Positions 22,359 through 33,299 of a stretch of DNA of 64,000 nt are shown here, in pieces. The stretch lies in contig NZ_JAHLSY010000009.1 of assembly GCF_019049855.1 (NCBI RefSeq), positions 30,842 through 94,841 on the forward strand. The letters are read 5' to 3'. Origin of the DNA: Hydrogenophilus thiooxidans. GTDB taxonomy: Bacteria; Pseudomonadota; Gammaproteobacteria; Burkholderiales; Rhodocyclaceae. The notes beneath the pieces are model-generated. The model was given only the letters and a program-made list of their open reading frames with translations, did no database searches and was not told where the DNA came from. The first letter of the stretch is position 1, and each line of letters opens with the position of its first letter. The position numbers and the translations under genes are program-made.

Positions 22359-23674
22359 GTACGCTCAAGCTGGGTCAGATGATCCTCAAGGATTGCGATG
22401 AATCCCGTTGGCGGTTGGCCGATTACGAAGCGCGGGGTGGCTACCAAGTTCTGCGGCGTATCCTCACGGAAAACTGGTCGCAAGAACGGGTGATCGAAGA
22501 GGTGAAGACCTCGGCGCTGCGTGGGCGTGGGGGTGCTGGCTTCCCAACCGGGCTCAAATGGAGTTTCATGCCCCGGCAGTTTCCCGGGGAAAAATATGTC
22601 GTGTGTAACTCCGATGAAGGCGAACCCGGAACGTTCAAGGATCGCGACATTCTGCGCTACAACCCACACAGCGTGATCGAAGGGATGATCATTGCCGGTT
22701 ACGCGATGGGGGCGAGCTGCGGGTACAACTACATCCACGGTGAAATTTTCGAAGTTTATGAGCGTTTCGAAGAAGCGCTCGAAGAGGCGCGCCGCGCTGG
22801 CTACTTGGGTGAGAATATCTTGGGGAGTGGTTTCCACTTCGAACTCTATGCCCACCACGGCTACGGGGCTTATATCTGTGGCGAAGAGACGGCGCTTTTG
22901 GAATCGATCGAAGGGAAAAAAGGGCAGCCACGGTTCAAGCCGCCATTTCCCGCCAGTTACGGCCTTTACGGAAAACCCACCACCATCAACAACACCGAAA
23001 CGTTTGCTTCGGTTCCTTTTCTGCTTGCGATGGGGGGCGAGCAGTTCCTGCATTTGGGCAAGCCCAACAATGGCGGGATGAAGATTTTTTCGGTCTCGGG
23101 ACATGTCAATCGCCCGGGAAACTACGAAATTCCCATGGGAACGCCATTTTCGGAGCTCTTGGAACTGGCTGGCGGTGTCCGAGGCGGGCGCAAGCTCAAA
23201 GCGGTGATCCCGGGGGGCTCTTCCGCGCCAGTCGTGCCGGGAGACGTGATGATGGAATGTACGATGGATTACGACTCCATCGCCCAGGCTGGCTCGATGC
23301 TGGGTTCTGGTGCGGTGATCGTGATGGACGAAACGACCTGCATGGTAAAAGCGCTGGAGCGACTCTCTTACTTTTACTATGAGGAGTCGTGCGGTCAATG
23401 TACGCCGTGCCGCGAAGGGACCGGTTGGCTTTATCGAATCGTCCACCGCATCGAACACGGCCAGGGTCGTGTCGAGGATCTCGAGCTCCTTGAGTCGGCA
23501 ACCAGCAACATCATGGGCCGGACCATCTGTGCGCTCGGCGACGCGGCGTCGATGCCGGTGCAAAGCTTCATCAAGCATTTCCGCGACGAATTTCTCTACC
23601 ACATCGAACACAAGCGCTGCTTGGTCCCTCCAGAAGTCCAGTGGGCCGGTAGCGACATCTACGTGGAGGCGTGA
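22355..23674 (+). CDS. nuoF: NADH-quinone oxidoreductase subunit F
   Basis: 51-kDa-type subunit that binds NADH, FMN and the [4Fe-4S] cluster N3. The 439-residue protein has the NADH/FMN glycine loop [27 protein letters not shown], the [25 protein letters not shown] segment, and the cluster ligands [14 protein letters not shown] plus a later Cys in GRTICALGD. The start ATG lies in the nuoE stop (ATGA). The open frame begins upstream within nuoE but family alignment starts at MSTLKLG. Confidence 0.98.
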   Translation: MSTLKLGQMILKDCDESRWRLADYEARGGYQVLRRILTENWSQERVIEEVKTSALRGRGGAGFPTGLKWSFMPRQFPGEKYVVCNSDEGEPGTFKDRDILRYNPHSVIEGMIIAGYAMGASCGYNYIHGEIFEVYERFEEALEEARRAGYLGENILGSGFHFELYAHHGYGAYICGEETALLESIEGKKGQPRFKPPFPASYGLYGKPTTINNTETFASVPFLLAMGGEQFLHLGKPNNGGMKIFSVSGHVNRPGNYEIPMGTPFSELLELAGGVRGGRKLKAVIPGGSSAPVVPGDVMMECTMDYDSIAQAGSMLGSGAVIVMDETTCMVKALERLSYFYYEESCGQCTPCREGTGWLYRIVHRIEHGQGRVEDLELLESATSNIMGRTICALGDAASMPVQSFIKHFRDEFLYHIEHKRCLVPPEVQWAGSDIYVEA

Positions 23675-25827
23675 TGCTGACGCTCGAGATTGATGGCAAA
23701 CCGGTCGAGGTCGAAGACGGCGCCACCGTGATGGACGCCGCGAACAAACTCGGCATTTACATTCCTCATTTCTGCTACCACAAAAAGCTGTCGATCGCTG
23801 CCAACTGCCGCATGTGCCTGGTCGAAGTGGAGCGCGCTCCGAAGCCGCTACCTGCTTGTGCGACGCCAGCGACCAACGGTATGAAGGTGCGGACCCATTC
23901 CCGGAAAGCGATCACGGCGCAAAAGGGGGTGATGGAGTTTCTGCTCATCAACCACCCGCTCGACTGCCCCATTTGTGATCAGGGCGGCGAATGCCAGTTA
24001 CAGGATCTGGCGGTCGGCTATGGTCAGAGCGCTCATCGCTTCGCTGAAGCGAAGCGCGTGGTCGCCGACAAAGACCTCGGGCCGCTCATCGACACCTTCA
24101 TGACCCGTTGTATCAACTGTACGCGGTGCGTGCGTTTCTTGGCCGAAATCGGTGGATTTCAAGAACTGGGGCAAGCGTTTCGCGGCGAGCATGCCGAGAT
24201 CCTACCGTTTCTGGGGCAGACCGTTCATTCGGAGATCTCGGGTAACGTCATCGACCTGTGCCCAGTAGGGGCGCTCACCTCCAAACCCTTTCTCTATCGT
24301 GCGCGTACCTGGGAATTGACGCGGCGCCGCTCCATCAGTCCCCACGACGCCTGGGGTTCGAATCTGATCGTACAGAGCAAACACGACACGGTCAAACGGG
24401 TTCTGCCGCTCGAATTCGAAGCGATCAACGAATGTTGGCTCTCCGACCGTGACCGCTTCGCCTATGAAGGGTTGAACGCTTCGGATCGCCTCACGCGGCC
24501 GATGGTCAAAACCGATGGCCGCTGGGTCGAAGTGGCGTGGCAAACCGCGCTCGAAGTGGCTGCGAATCGTCTTGCCAGTGTCGCCGAAGAAAATGGGGAT
24601 GACGCGCTTGCCTTCCTCGCGCACCCGATGAGCACCGTCGAAGAGCTCTACCTGCTTAAGGCGCTCGGGGCCGCTTTCGGAGCAGCGGTCGACACCCGGA
24701 TTCGCCAGCGCGACGCGCGCGCAGACCTGGCACGCGGCAAGGTTGCGTGGCTCAACGGTTCGATTACCGAAATCGTCGAGAGTGACGGTCACTGGTTCCT
24801 GGGTGCGGACGTGCGGCGCGAACTGCCCCTCATGGCGGTACGTCTTCGTGCTGCGGCGAAAGCCGGAGCCCGTATCGTCCGCTGGGACGACAGCGACGAC
24901 GATTGGCGCATCCCTGGTGTGGATCCGCACAAACTGACCGCACCCGCAATGCTCGTCGCGTTGGTCCATTTCGCGAAACACTTGGGGGTGACGCTTCCGG
25001 ATTGGGCGGTTGGTCTGGTGCAACAGCCTTCGCCGCTTTCGGCAGCCGAATTCGACGCGCTCAGCGCCGCGCTGCGGGGCGCTCAGAAGCGGCGGATTTG
25101 GCTGGGGCGCCCGTTACGCGCGCATCCCAACGCCGCCGAATTCGAATGGCTGGCCGAAGCGATTGCCGGTGCGCTGGGCGCAAAACTGGGTTGGCTGGTC
25201 GATGGCGCGAACGCTGTGGGCGCAGCTGTCGTCGGCGCGCAAGCAACGCAAACCGCGCATCAGTTGGCGTCTGCCGGAAAAGCGGGCTATCTCCTCGTCA
25301 ATCTGGAACCGGAAGATTTCGCTGCGCCTGATGCGGTTGCCGATTCGTTCGCGCGCGCACGCACCGTCGTTGCGCTGACCCCATACGCAAGTGAATCGCT
25401 CAAAGCCGCTGCGGATGTGCTTTTGCCAATCGCACCCTTTACCGAAACCTCGGGCACATTGGTCAATATCGAGGGGCGGTTGCAATCCTTTACCGCAGTT
25501 GTACGGCCGCGGGAAATGACGCGACCGGGTTGGAAAGTCTTGGCTGCGCTCACCGCGATGCGCACGGGGAGATCGGTGGCCTACACGGCAAGCGACGCTG
25601 TTCGGGATGCGGCGCTGCCGCAAGGGTGGCGTACCCAACTGGCGCAACATGGCCTCACCGCAATCGCCCCCGCGCCAACGCTGCACGCGAGCGCCATTCC
25701 CGCGTTCGACCGCGTCACGCTCTATCAAGGCGATATGATCGTTCGCCGTTCTGCGTCGCTGCAAGCCACGGACGACGCGAAAGCGGAACGGGGAGCAACC
25801 ATTCCGAGTGAGGAGGCCGCAGCATGA
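23674..25827 (+). CDS. nuoG: NADH-quinone oxidoreductase subunit G
   Basis: 75-kDa-type subunit carrying several iron-sulfur clusters of the electron wire. The 717-residue protein has an N-terminal [2Fe-2S] ferredoxin domain ([22 protein letters not shown]), the His-Cys cluster stretch [18 protein letters not shown] and the [4Fe-4S] motif [10 protein letters not shown], followed by a molybdopterin-oxidoreductase-like domain that is degenerate, as usual for NuoG. The ATG shares a base with the nuoF stop. Confidence 0.97.
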   Translation: MLTLEIDGKPVEVEDGATVMDAANKLGIYIPHFCYHKKLSIAANCRMCLVEVERAPKPLPACATPATNGMKVRTHSRKAITAQKGVMEFLLINHPLDCPICDQGGECQLQDLAVGYGQSAHRFAEAKRVVADKDLGPLIDTFMTRCINCTRCVRFLAEIGGFQELGQAFRGEHAEILPFLGQTVHSEISGNVIDLCPVGALTSKPFLYRARTWELTRRRSISPHDAWGSNLIVQSKHDTVKRVLPLEFEAINECWLSDRDRFAYEGLNASDRLTRPMVKTDGRWVEVAWQTALEVAANRLASVAEENGDDALAFLAHPMSTVEELYLLKALGAAFGAAVDTRIRQRDARADLARGKVAWLNGSITEIVESDGHWFLGADVRRELPLMAVRLRAAAKAGARIVRWDDSDDDWRIPGVDPHKLTAPAMLVALVHFAKHLGVTLPDWAVGLVQQPSPLSAAEFDALSAALRGAQKRRIWLGRPLRAHPNAAEFEWLAEAIAGALGAKLGWLVDGANAVGAAVVGAQATQTAHQLASAGKAGYLLVNLEPEDFAAPDAVADSFARARTVVALTPYASESLKAAADVLLPIAPFTETSGTLVNIEGRLQSFTAVVRPREMTRPGWKVLAALTAMRTGRSVAYTASDAVRDAALPQGWRTQLAQHGLTAIAPAPTLHASAIPAFDRVTLYQGDMIVRRSASLQATDDAKAERGATIPSEEAAA

Positions 25828-26873
25828 ACGAATGGCTCTCGTTGGCGCAGGGCTGGCTGGGACCCGCGTGGCCGGTCGTCTGGAACGTGCTCAAAATCAT
25901 TGTGCTGCTGGTGCCGCTCCTACTCGCGGTTGCCTATCTGACCTACGCGGAACGTAAGATCATCGGTTACATGCAGGTGCGCATCGGGCCGAACCGTGTG
26001 GGGCCTAAGGGGTGGTTGCAGCCGATCGCTGACGCGCTCAAACTGCTCTTCAAAGAGGTGATCGTCCCCAGCCAGGCCAACAAGGTCCTCTATTTCGTCG
26101 GTCCGGCGATGGCGCTTGCGCCGTCGCTGTTGGTCTGGGCGGCAGTTCCCGTGAACGACGGTTGGGTGATCGCCGATCTCGACGCCGGGTTGCTCTTCGT
26201 GATGGCGGTGATTTCGCTCGAAGTCTATGGGGTGATCATCGCCGGTTGGGCGTCGAACTCGAAATACGCATTTCTGGGCGCGATGCGTGCCTCGGCGCAG
26301 ATGATCTCGTACGAAGTGGCGATGGGGTTCGGCTTGATCTGTGTGCTGCTCGTTTCGGGTACGCTCAACCTCAGTGAGATCGTGCGGCAACAGGGAACCG
26401 GCTGGTTCGCCGACCACGGCTTATCGTTCCTCTCCTGGAACTGGTTGCCGTTGCTGCCGATCGCCGTCGTCTATTTCATTTCGGGTGTCGCCGAGACCAA
26501 CCGGGCCCCGTTCGACTTGCCGGAAGGGGAGTCGGAGATCGTCGCCGGACATATGGTCGAATACTCCGGTATGGCGTTTGCACTCTTTTTCTTGGCGGAA
26601 TACGCCAACATGATCCTGGTCTCGTTCCTCACCTCGATCCTCTTTTTCGGCGGGTGGTTGAGCCCAGTGGCGTTCCTTCCGGATGGGCTACATTGGTTGC
26701 TGATCAAAGCCAGCGTCTTCCTTTTCCTCTACCTGTGGATCCGCGCCACCTTCCCGCGCTTTCGCTACGACCACGTGATGCGGTTGGGGTGGAAGGTGTT
26801 CGTGCCGATCACCATCGTCTGGTTGCTGGTGGTGGCGGTTTGGATGTTGACTCCGCTGTCGATCTGGCGCTAA
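25824..26873 (+). CDS. nuoH: NADH-quinone oxidoreductase subunit H
   Basis: Membrane subunit lining the quinone chamber and linking to proton transfer. The 349-residue protein has about eight membrane segments and the conserved loops [36 protein letters not shown] and [19 protein letters not shown]. The start overlaps the nuoG stop as ATGA. Confidence 0.98.
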   Translation: MNEWLSLAQGWLGPAWPVVWNVLKIIVLLVPLLLAVAYLTYAERKIIGYMQVRIGPNRVGPKGWLQPIADALKLLFKEVIVPSQANKVLYFVGPAMALAPSLLVWAAVPVNDGWVIADLDAGLLFVMAVISLEVYGVIIAGWASNSKYAFLGAMRASAQMISYEVAMGFGLICVLLVSGTLNLSEIVRQQGTGWFADHGLSFLSWNWLPLLPIAVVYFISGVAETNRAPFDLPEGESEIVAGHMVEYSGMAFALFFLAEYANMILVSFLTSILFFGGWLSPVAFLPDGLHWLLIKASVFLFLYLWIRATFPRFRYDHVMRLGWKVFVPITIVWLLVVAVWMLTPLSIWR

Positions 26874-26886
26874 TGGGAGCGTTGCG

Positions 26887-27372
26887 ATGAGCGCACTGAA
26901 TTTCCTGAAAAGCCTTTTCCTGACCGAGCTGCGGCAAGGGATGGCGGTGACGTGGCGTCACCTCTTCAAGCCGAAGATCACGGTGCAGTACCCCGAAGAG
27001 AAGACTCCTTTGAGTCCGCGCTTCCGGGGGTTGCACGCATTGCGGCGCTACCCCAACGGTGAAGAGCGGTGTATCGCCTGTAAGCTGTGTGAGGCAATTT
27101 GCCCGGCGATGGCGATCACGATCGAAGCCGAGCCGCGCGCGGACGGGTCTCGGCGAACCACCCGGTACGACATCGACCTCACGAAATGCATCTTTTGTGG
27201 GTTTTGCGAAGAGGCCTGCCCGGTCGATGCGATCGTGGAGACGCGGATTTTCGAGTATCACGGGGAGAAGCGAGGCGATCTGTACATGACCAAAGAGATG
27301 TTGTTGGCAGTTGGTGACCGCTACGAAGCGCAGATTGCCGCCGATCGCGCCAAAGACATCAAATACCGCTGA
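26887..27372 (+). CDS. nuoI: NADH-quinone oxidoreductase subunit I
   Basis: Carries two [4Fe-4S] clusters (N6a, N6b) between NuoG and NuoB. The 161-residue protein has two complete ferredoxin motifs, [15 protein letters not shown] and [16 protein letters not shown], after an amphipathic N-terminus that docks on the membrane arm. Confidence 0.98.
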   Translation: MSALNFLKSLFLTELRQGMAVTWRHLFKPKITVQYPEEKTPLSPRFRGLHALRRYPNGEERCIACKLCEAICPAMAITIEAEPRADGSRRTTRYDIDLTKCIFCGFCEEACPVDAIVETRIFEYHGEKRGDLYMTKEMLLAVGDRYEAQIAADRAKDIKYR

Positions 27373-27383
27373 GGATTCCGCTC

Positions 27384-27971
27384 ATGGATGTGGTCTCGTT
27401 CGTCTTTACCCTTTTTGCCTTCTTCCTCCTCCTAGGCGCGTTGGGCACCGTCTTCAGTCGCAACCCCGTTGCTGCAGCGATGTGGTTGGTACTCACCTTC
27501 TTTTCGGCAGGTGGGGTGTGGCTGTTGCTGCAAGCGGAGTTTTTGGCGCTCACGCTCGTGCTGGTCTATGTCGGTGCGGTGATGGTGCTCTTCCTGTTCG
27601 TCGTGATGATGTTGGACCTCAATTTGGCCAAATTGCGGGAAGGATTCTGGCACAACGCACCGCTGGCGTTGCTCGTCGGCGGCGCGTTGGCGATCGAACT
27701 CTACCTGATGCTGACGAGCCCTGCGTTTCATCGAGCTGCGGCACCTGCTGTTGCGGGCAGCAATACCAAGATGATCGGCGAAGTGCTTTACACCGTTTAT
27801 GCCTATCCATTCGAAGTCGCGGCGATGATTCTGGTCGTCGCGATGATCGCCGCGGTGACATTGACCCATCGCAAGCGGTCCGATGTACGCGTGGTGAAAC
27901 CTGAGGAGCAGATCGCGGTGAAAGCGAGCGAGCGGCTCAAGGTGGTTTCGCTCCCTGCGGAAAAAGAGTGA
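27384..27971 (+). CDS. nuoJ: NADH-quinone oxidoreductase subunit J
   Basis: Membrane-arm subunit with five predicted helices; the conserved [20 protein letters not shown] helix holds the family's flexible segment. 195 residues with a hydrophilic C-terminal tail. The nuoK ATG lies 14 bases after its stop. Confidence 0.96.
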   Translation: MDVVSFVFTLFAFFLLLGALGTVFSRNPVAAAMWLVLTFFSAGGVWLLLQAEFLALTLVLVYVGAVMVLFLFVVMMLDLNLAKLREGFWHNAPLALLVGGALAIELYLMLTSPAFHRAAAPAVAGSNTKMIGEVLYTVYAYPFEVAAMILVVAMIAAVTLTHRKRSDVRVVKPEEQIAVKASERLKVVSLPAEKE

Positions 27972-27985
27972 CAGGAGCATTCGCG

Positions 27986-28288
27986 ATGACCCTTACGCAC
28001 TATCTGTTGCTCGCAGGCGCACTGTTCGTGATCAGCGTCGTGGGCATCTTCTTGAACCGGAAGAATTTGATCGTTTTGCTGATGTGTATCGAATTGATGC
28101 TCCTCGCGGTCAATACCAATTTCATCGCGTTTTCCCATTTTCTGGGCGATATCCACGGTCAGGTCTTCGTTTTCTTCATATTGACCGTGGCAGCCGCGGA
28201 AGCTGGGATCGGCTTGGCGATCCTGGTGGTTCTATTCCGGCACCGGCAGTCGATCCACGTCGATGATCTCACCGAGCTGCGTGGGTAA
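27986..28288 (+). CDS. nuoK: NADH-quinone oxidoreductase subunit K
   Basis: Antiporter-like small subunit with three membrane helices and buried glutamates for proton transfer ([10 protein letters not shown] and [13 protein letters not shown]). 100 residues, the family length. An overlapping GTG at 27968 is in frame, but the ATG at 27986 with GGAG nine bases ahead gives the usual [11 protein letters not shown] start. Confidence 0.96.
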   Translation: MTLTHYLLLAGALFVISVVGIFLNRKNLIVLLMCIELMLLAVNTNFIAFSHFLGDIHGQVFVFFILTVAAAEAGIGLAILVVLFRHRQSIHVDDLTELRG

Positions 28289-28297
28289 GGAGGGAGC

Positions 28298-30295
28298 ATG
28301 AAATTACTCTATACGGTTGTCCCCTTTGCGCCGCTCGTTGGCGCGATCGTTGCCGGATTGTGGGGCAATCGCTTGGGGCGAACCGCAACACACCGCATCA
28401 CGATTTTGGGGGTGTTGATTGCGTTTCTGGCGTCGGTCGCGATCTTTTTCGACGTGCACAATGGCAATACCTTCAATGGGCCCTTGTACACCTGGGGAAC
28501 GAGTGACGGTCTGACCTTCGAGGTCGGCTTTTTGATCGATTCGCTCACGGTGACGATGATGCTCGTCGTCACGTTCGTCTCGCTGATGGTGCATATCTAT
28601 ACCATCGGCTATATGGCCGACGATCCCGGGTATTGCCGTTTCTTCAGCTATATCTCGCTCTTTACCTTTTCGATGTTGATGCTCGTGATGAGCAACAACT
28701 TTTTGCAGCTCTTCTTCGGCTGGGAAGCGGTGGGATTGGTCTCCTACCTGTTGATCGGTTTCTGGTACACGCGGCCAACCGCGATCTACGCCAACCTCAA
28801 GGCTTTTCTGGTCAACCGCGTGGGGGACTTCGGGTTTCTGCTGGGGATTGGGTTGATCGCAGCGTACGCCGGTACGCTCGACTATGCCGAGACGTTCGCG
28901 CAAGCGGAAAAACTCGCCACGATGAATGAGGCGGTCACAGGGTGGCCGCTGATCACTGCGATCTGCATCGCTTTGTTCATCGGGGCAATGGGGAAATCGG
29001 CTCAGGTGCCGCTCCATGTTTGGCTTCCCGATTCGATGGAAGGTCCGACCCCGATTTCGGCGCTGATCCACGCCGCGACGATGGTCACTGCCGGGATCTT
29101 CATGGTCGCCCGGATGTCGCCGCTTTTCGAGCTTTCCGATACCGCGCTTTCGTTCGTGCTGGTGATCGGTGCGACCACGGCGTTTTTCATGGGCATTCTT
29201 GGGATCGTCCAGAGCGACATCAAGCGAGTGGTTGCCTATTCAACCCTTTCGCAGCTGGGGTATATGACGGTGGCTTTGGGCGCTTCGGCCTATTCAGTCG
29301 CGATCTTCCACCTGATGACGCACGCATTTTTCAAAGCGCTCCTTTTCCTCTCCGCAGGTTCCGTGATCATCGCAATGCACCACGATCAAGACATGCGCAA
29401 CATGGGGGGATTGTGGAAGTACCTGCCCGTGACTTGGCTCACCGCTCTCATCGGGGCGTTGGCGTTGATTGGAACGCCCTTTACTTCCGGGTTCTATTCC
29501 AAAGACTCGATTCTGATCGCAGTGGCGCACGCGCAGATTCCTGGCGCAACCTATGCCTATTTCTGCGTGATGGCTGGGGTGTTCGTCACTGCGTTTTATA
29601 CCTTCCGCATGATCTTTTTGGTGTTCCACGGCAAAGAGCGCTTCGGTCAAGCGCACGCGCATCACGATCACGCAGCGCACGGTTCGGATGACCATCACCA
29701 TGGTCTGGCGCCGGGGGAAAAACCGCACGAGTCGCCCAAGGTGGTAACCGTGCCGCTCGTGCTCCTTGCGATTCCTTCGCTGTTGATCGGTGCCTTCACG
29801 ATCGACGCAATGCTCTTCGGCGGTTGGTTCGCGAATGTCATTTTCGTCGATGAAGCGCGCCACGGCTCGATCGCAGCGCTCCGGGAAGAGTTCCACGGTG
29901 CGCTGGCGATGGGGTTGCACGGCTTGACCTCGCTGCCGTTCTTCATCGCGCTTGCGGGTGTGGCTTTGGCTGCGTTCTTCTACCTGGTGCGGCCCGATCT
30001 GCCCGATCGAATCGCGGCGCGCGTACGTTGGCTCTACACGATTCTCGTCAATCACTACTATTTCGACCGCTTCAACGAGATCGTCTTTGCCGGTGGCGCC
30101 CGCCGTTTGGGTCGTTGGTTGTGGCAAATCGGTGATCGCACGGTGATCGACGGCGCGATGGTGAACGGCTCGGCGCAAATCGTCGGTGAAGTAGCGGAAG
30201 CTGGCGCGGCGCTGCAAAGTGGGCGTCTCTACCATTACGCTTTCTCGATGATTCTGGGAATTGCCGTTTTGCTCCTTTTCCTTTACCTCGTTTGA
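28298..30295 (+). CDS. nuoL: NADH-quinone oxidoreductase subunit L
   Basis: Distal antiporter-like proton pump of complex I, with the long lateral helix at its C-terminus. 665 residues, about sixteen membrane segments, with FFGWEAVGLVSYLLIGFW (key Glu), GKSAQVPLHVWLPDSMEGPTPISALIHAATMV (key Lys) and VAYSTLSQLGYM. A loop at about residues 450-475 (around base 29650-29710) is unusually histidine-rich. Confidence 0.98.
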   Translation: MKLLYTVVPFAPLVGAIVAGLWGNRLGRTATHRITILGVLIAFLASVAIFFDVHNGNTFNGPLYTWGTSDGLTFEVGFLIDSLTVTMMLVVTFVSLMVHIYTIGYMADDPGYCRFFSYISLFTFSMLMLVMSNNFLQLFFGWEAVGLVSYLLIGFWYTRPTAIYANLKAFLVNRVGDFGFLLGIGLIAAYAGTLDYAETFAQAEKLATMNEAVTGWPLITAICIALFIGAMGKSAQVPLHVWLPDSMEGPTPISALIHAATMVTAGIFMVARMSPLFELSDTALSFVLVIGATTAFFMGILGIVQSDIKRVVAYSTLSQLGYMTVALGASAYSVAIFHLMTHAFFKALLFLSAGSVIIAMHHDQDMRNMGGLWKYLPVTWLTALIGALALIGTPFTSGFYSKDSILIAVAHAQIPGATYAYFCVMAGVFVTAFYTFRMIFLVFHGKERFGQAHAHHDHAAHGSDDHHHGLAPGEKPHESPKVVTVPLVLLAIPSLLIGAFTIDAMLFGGWFANVIFVDEARHGSIAALREEFHGALAMGLHGLTSLPFFIALAGVALAAFFYLVRPDLPDRIAARVRWLYTILVNHYYFDRFNEIVFAGGARRLGRWLWQIGDRTVIDGAMVNGSAQIVGEVAEAGAALQSGRLYHYAFSMILGIAVLLLFLYLV

Positions 30296-30301
30296 ACGTG
30301 G

Positions 30302-31795
30302 ATGACCGTTATGTCGGGAATGCCCTTACTGAGTCTCGCGATCTGGATCCCAATCATTGGCGGGGTGCTGGTTCTCGCAGCGGCAGGCAATGACCGCCGT
30401 GCGTTCGAGGCGCGCTTGATCAGCCTGTTTGCAGCTGCGCTCGGGTTTGCGGTAACGTTGCCGTTGTGGTTCCAGTTCGATCCCACGACCTCAGCGATGC
30501 AATTCGTCGAATTGCGCGAATGGATCCCGCGTTACAACATCCGCTATTACTTGGGGGTCGATGGGATCTCGATGCCATTCGTGGTGTTGAACAGCTTCAT
30601 CACCTTGATCGTCGTGATCGCCGGTTGGGAGGTGATCCAGAAGCAGGTCGCGCAATATCTCGCGGCATTCCTGATCATGTCCGGGATCATCAACGGCGTT
30701 TTTTCGGCGCTCGACGCGGTCTTGTTCTACGTCTTTTTCGAAGCATCGTTGATCCCGCTCTATTTGATCATCGGGATTTGGGGCGGCCCCAATCGCGTCT
30801 ATGCCGCGATCAAGTTCTTCCTCTATACGTTGGTGGGCTCGCTCCTCATGTTGGTGGCGATCCTCTACCTCTTCGCCGCATCGGGTGGCAGTTTCGACCT
30901 CTTGGAGTGGCACCGGTTGCCGCTTACCCTCACCGAACAGAAATGGCTCTTCCTGGGTTTCTTGCTCGCCTTCGCGGTCAAGGTGCCAATGTGGCCGGTG
31001 CATACCTGGTTGCCCGATGCGCACGTCGAAGCGCCTACGGGCGGGTCGGTGGTGCTGGCGGCGATCGCGCTGAAGCTGGGTGCGTACGGTTTTTTGCGCT
31101 TTTCGTTGCCCATCGCGCCAGATGCGGCGCAGGCGTTCCAAGGGTTGATGGTGGCGCTGTCGCTCATTGCGGTTGTCTATATCGGTTTTGTCGCGCTTGT
31201 GCAAGAAGACATGAAGAAATTGGTCGCGTACTCCTCGGTCGCGCACATGGGGTTCGTCACGTTGGGGTTCTTCCTCTTCAACGCACTGGGAATGGAAGGG
31301 GCGATCGTACAGATGGTGTCGCACGGCTTCGTTTCGGGTGCGATGTTCTTGTGCATCGGCGTGCTCTATGATCGCCTGCACACGCGCCGGATCGCCGATT
31401 ACGGCGGTGTGGTCAATACCATGCCCAAATTTGCCGCGTTTTTCCTCCTTTTTGCGATGGCCAATTCGGGGCTTCCGGCCACGAGTGGTTTCGTCGGCGA
31501 ATTCATGGTCACGTTGGCAGCGGTCAAAGTCAATTTTTGGATTGCCGCTGCAGCGGCGACGACGTTGATCCTGGGTGCCGCCTATTCGTTGTGGATGTAC
31601 AAGCGGGTCGTCTTTGGCGCGGTCGCAAACCCGCAGGTTGCGGCGCTGCAGGACATCAACCGGCGAGAATTCGTGATTTTGGCAGCGATGGCGTTCTTCG
31701 TCTTGCTGTTGGGAATCTGGCCCATGCCGCTGCTCGAGGTGATGCATACCTCGGTCGATGCGTTGTTGGCCCATGTGGCAGCCGGAAAACTCTAA
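30302..31795 (+). CDS. nuoM: NADH-quinone oxidoreductase subunit M
   Basis: Antiporter-like proton-pumping subunit. The 497-residue protein has the signature blocks FYVFFEASLIPLYLIIGIWGG, FAVKVPMWPVHTWLPDAHVEAPTGGSV and LVAYSSVAHMGFV. The first ATG (30302) is used; an in-frame ATG three codons later is equally possible because no ribosome site separates them. Confidence 0.97.
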   Translation: MTVMSGMPLLSLAIWIPIIGGVLVLAAAGNDRRAFEARLISLFAAALGFAVTLPLWFQFDPTTSAMQFVELREWIPRYNIRYYLGVDGISMPFVVLNSFITLIVVIAGWEVIQKQVAQYLAAFLIMSGIINGVFSALDAVLFYVFFEASLIPLYLIIGIWGGPNRVYAAIKFFLYTLVGSLLMLVAILYLFAASGGSFDLLEWHRLPLTLTEQKWLFLGFLLAFAVKVPMWPVHTWLPDAHVEAPTGGSVVLAAIALKLGAYGFLRFSLPIAPDAAQAFQGLMVALSLIAVVYIGFVALVQEDMKKLVAYSSVAHMGFVTLGFFLFNALGMEGAIVQMVSHGFVSGAMFLCIGVLYDRLHTRRIADYGGVVNTMPKFAAFFLLFAMANSGLPATSGFVGEFMVTLAAVKVNFWIAAAAATTLILGAAYSLWMYKRVVFGAVANPQVAALQDINRREFVILAAMAFFVLLLGIWPMPLLEVMHTSVDALLAHVAAGKL

Positions 31796-31811
31796 GGAAG
31801 GGTGAGACACC

Positions 31812-33284
31812 ATGGCATTGGAACTTCCCAATTTTGCGTTGTTGGCCCCGCAGATCGTGATCGCGCTCGCTGCGCTGGTTTTGATGACCGCTGGGGCCTT
31901 TGCGCGTGAGCGGTGGCGGCAATGGAATTATGTGGTCGCGCAACTGGCGGTGATCGTCGCGACGCTGCTTACGGTGTTCACTTCCGGCGATCCGCGCGTA
32001 CAGACCACGTTCGGCGGGATCTTTCTGGTCGATTGGATCACGTTGGTGGTGCAGCTCTTCATCTATCTGTCGGTTTTTGCCGCTTTGATTTACGGCCGCT
32101 TTTATCTGATCGAGCGGGGGTTGGAACGGGCGGAGTATTACGCATTGGTCTTGTTGTCCCTTTTGGGCATGCAGATTCTCACGGTTGCGAACCATCTGCT
32201 CCTTTTCTACCTCGGTTTGGAGTTGATGTCGCTCGCGCTCTATGCGCTCGTCGCGTTTGACCGCAACCACGCGTTGCGTGCCGAAGCGGGGATGAAGTAT
32301 TTCGTGCTCGGGGCGCTCGCCTCCGGTTTGATCCTCTATGGGCTCTCGCTGATCTACGGTGCCACGGCCACGTTGTCGCTTCCTGAAATTTCGTCGGTTG
32401 CCGCGCTCCGTCCTGGCGACGAACGTGTCTTCGGTTTTGGCCTCGCCTTTTTGGTCGCGGGGATTGCGTTCAAATTCGGTGCGGTTCCGTTCCATATGTG
32501 GGTCGCGGACGTCTATCATGGCGCACCCACTCCGGTGACGCTGCTCCTTGCTTCGGCGCCGAAACTGGCCGCGTTTGCGCTGGCGTTTCGCCTGCTGGTC
32601 TTCGGCTTTTTCGAATACGCCCACTATTGGCAGCCGATGCTCATGGTCGTTGCGGTGGCGTCAATTGTCTTAGGAAACCTTGCCGCGATCGCGCAGAAGA
32701 ACCTCAAGCGGATGCTCGCCTACTCTGGGATTTCCCATGTGGGCTTCATTCTGCTTGGGCTCGCGGTGGGCGTTGTGGAAGGAAACCATCAATTGGCTTT
32801 GAACGCTTACAGCGCGACCCTTTTCTATGCGATCGTCTATGCGGTGATGAGCTTAGCGAGCTTTGGGCTGATTTTGCTGATGGCGCGCTCGGGCTTTGAA
32901 GCGGAATGGCTCGATGACGTCAAAGGGCTCAATCAAAAAAGCCCGTGGTTTGCCGCGATGCTGTTGATTACGATGTTTTCCCTTGCGGGCGTGCCGTTCT
33001 TCGTTGGGTTCTTTGCTAAATTGGCGGTGTTGCAAGCGGTGGTCGCTGCGGGCTACTTGTGGGTCGCGGTGCTTGCGGTGGTGATGTCGTTGATCGGCGC
33101 GTTCTACTACCTGCGCGTTGTCAAACTCGCCTATTTCGACGAGCCGACGGAGCGGCAGCCGTTGATCGCTTCCAGTGAAACGCGGGTGCTTCTTTCCGGG
33201 AATGCGCTGGCTCTTGCGCTTTTTGGCCTGATGCCGCAAGGATTGATGTCCCTTGCGGCGTACGCGATGATCGCTTCGCTGTAA
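31812..33284 (+). CDS. nuoN: NADH-quinone oxidoreductase subunit N
   Basis: Third antiporter-like subunit and last gene of the nuo operon. 490 residues, about fourteen membrane segments, with LGLELMSLALYALVAF, AGIAFKFGAVPFHMWVADVYHGAPTPVT and RMLAYSGISHVGFI. No terminator follows; the Nudix gene starts 15 bases later and probably shares the transcript. Confidence 0.97.
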   Translation: MALELPNFALLAPQIVIALAALVLMTAGAFARERWRQWNYVVAQLAVIVATLLTVFTSGDPRVQTTFGGIFLVDWITLVVQLFIYLSVFAALIYGRFYLIERGLERAEYYALVLLSLLGMQILTVANHLLLFYLGLELMSLALYALVAFDRNHALRAEAGMKYFVLGALASGLILYGLSLIYGATATLSLPEISSVAALRPGDERVFGFGLAFLVAGIAFKFGAVPFHMWVADVYHGAPTPVTLLLASAPKLAAFALAFRLLVFGFFEYAHYWQPMLMVVAVASIVLGNLAAIAQKNLKRMLAYSGISHVGFILLGLAVGVVEGNHQLALNAYSATLFYAIVYAVMSLASFGLILLMARSGFEAEWLDDVKGLNQKSPWFAAMLLITMFSLAGVPFFVGFFAKLAVLQAVVAAGYLWVAVLAVVMSLIGAFYYLRVVKLAYFDEPTERQPLIASSETRVLLSGNALALALFGLMPQGLMSLAAYAMIASL

Positions 33285-33299
33285 CGGGTGGTCGGCGCG

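Noticed and set aside
30491..31831. 446-codon open frame opposite nuoM
   Set aside because: Antisense to nuoM; translation is Arg/His/Gln-rich with no hydrophobic core or motif.
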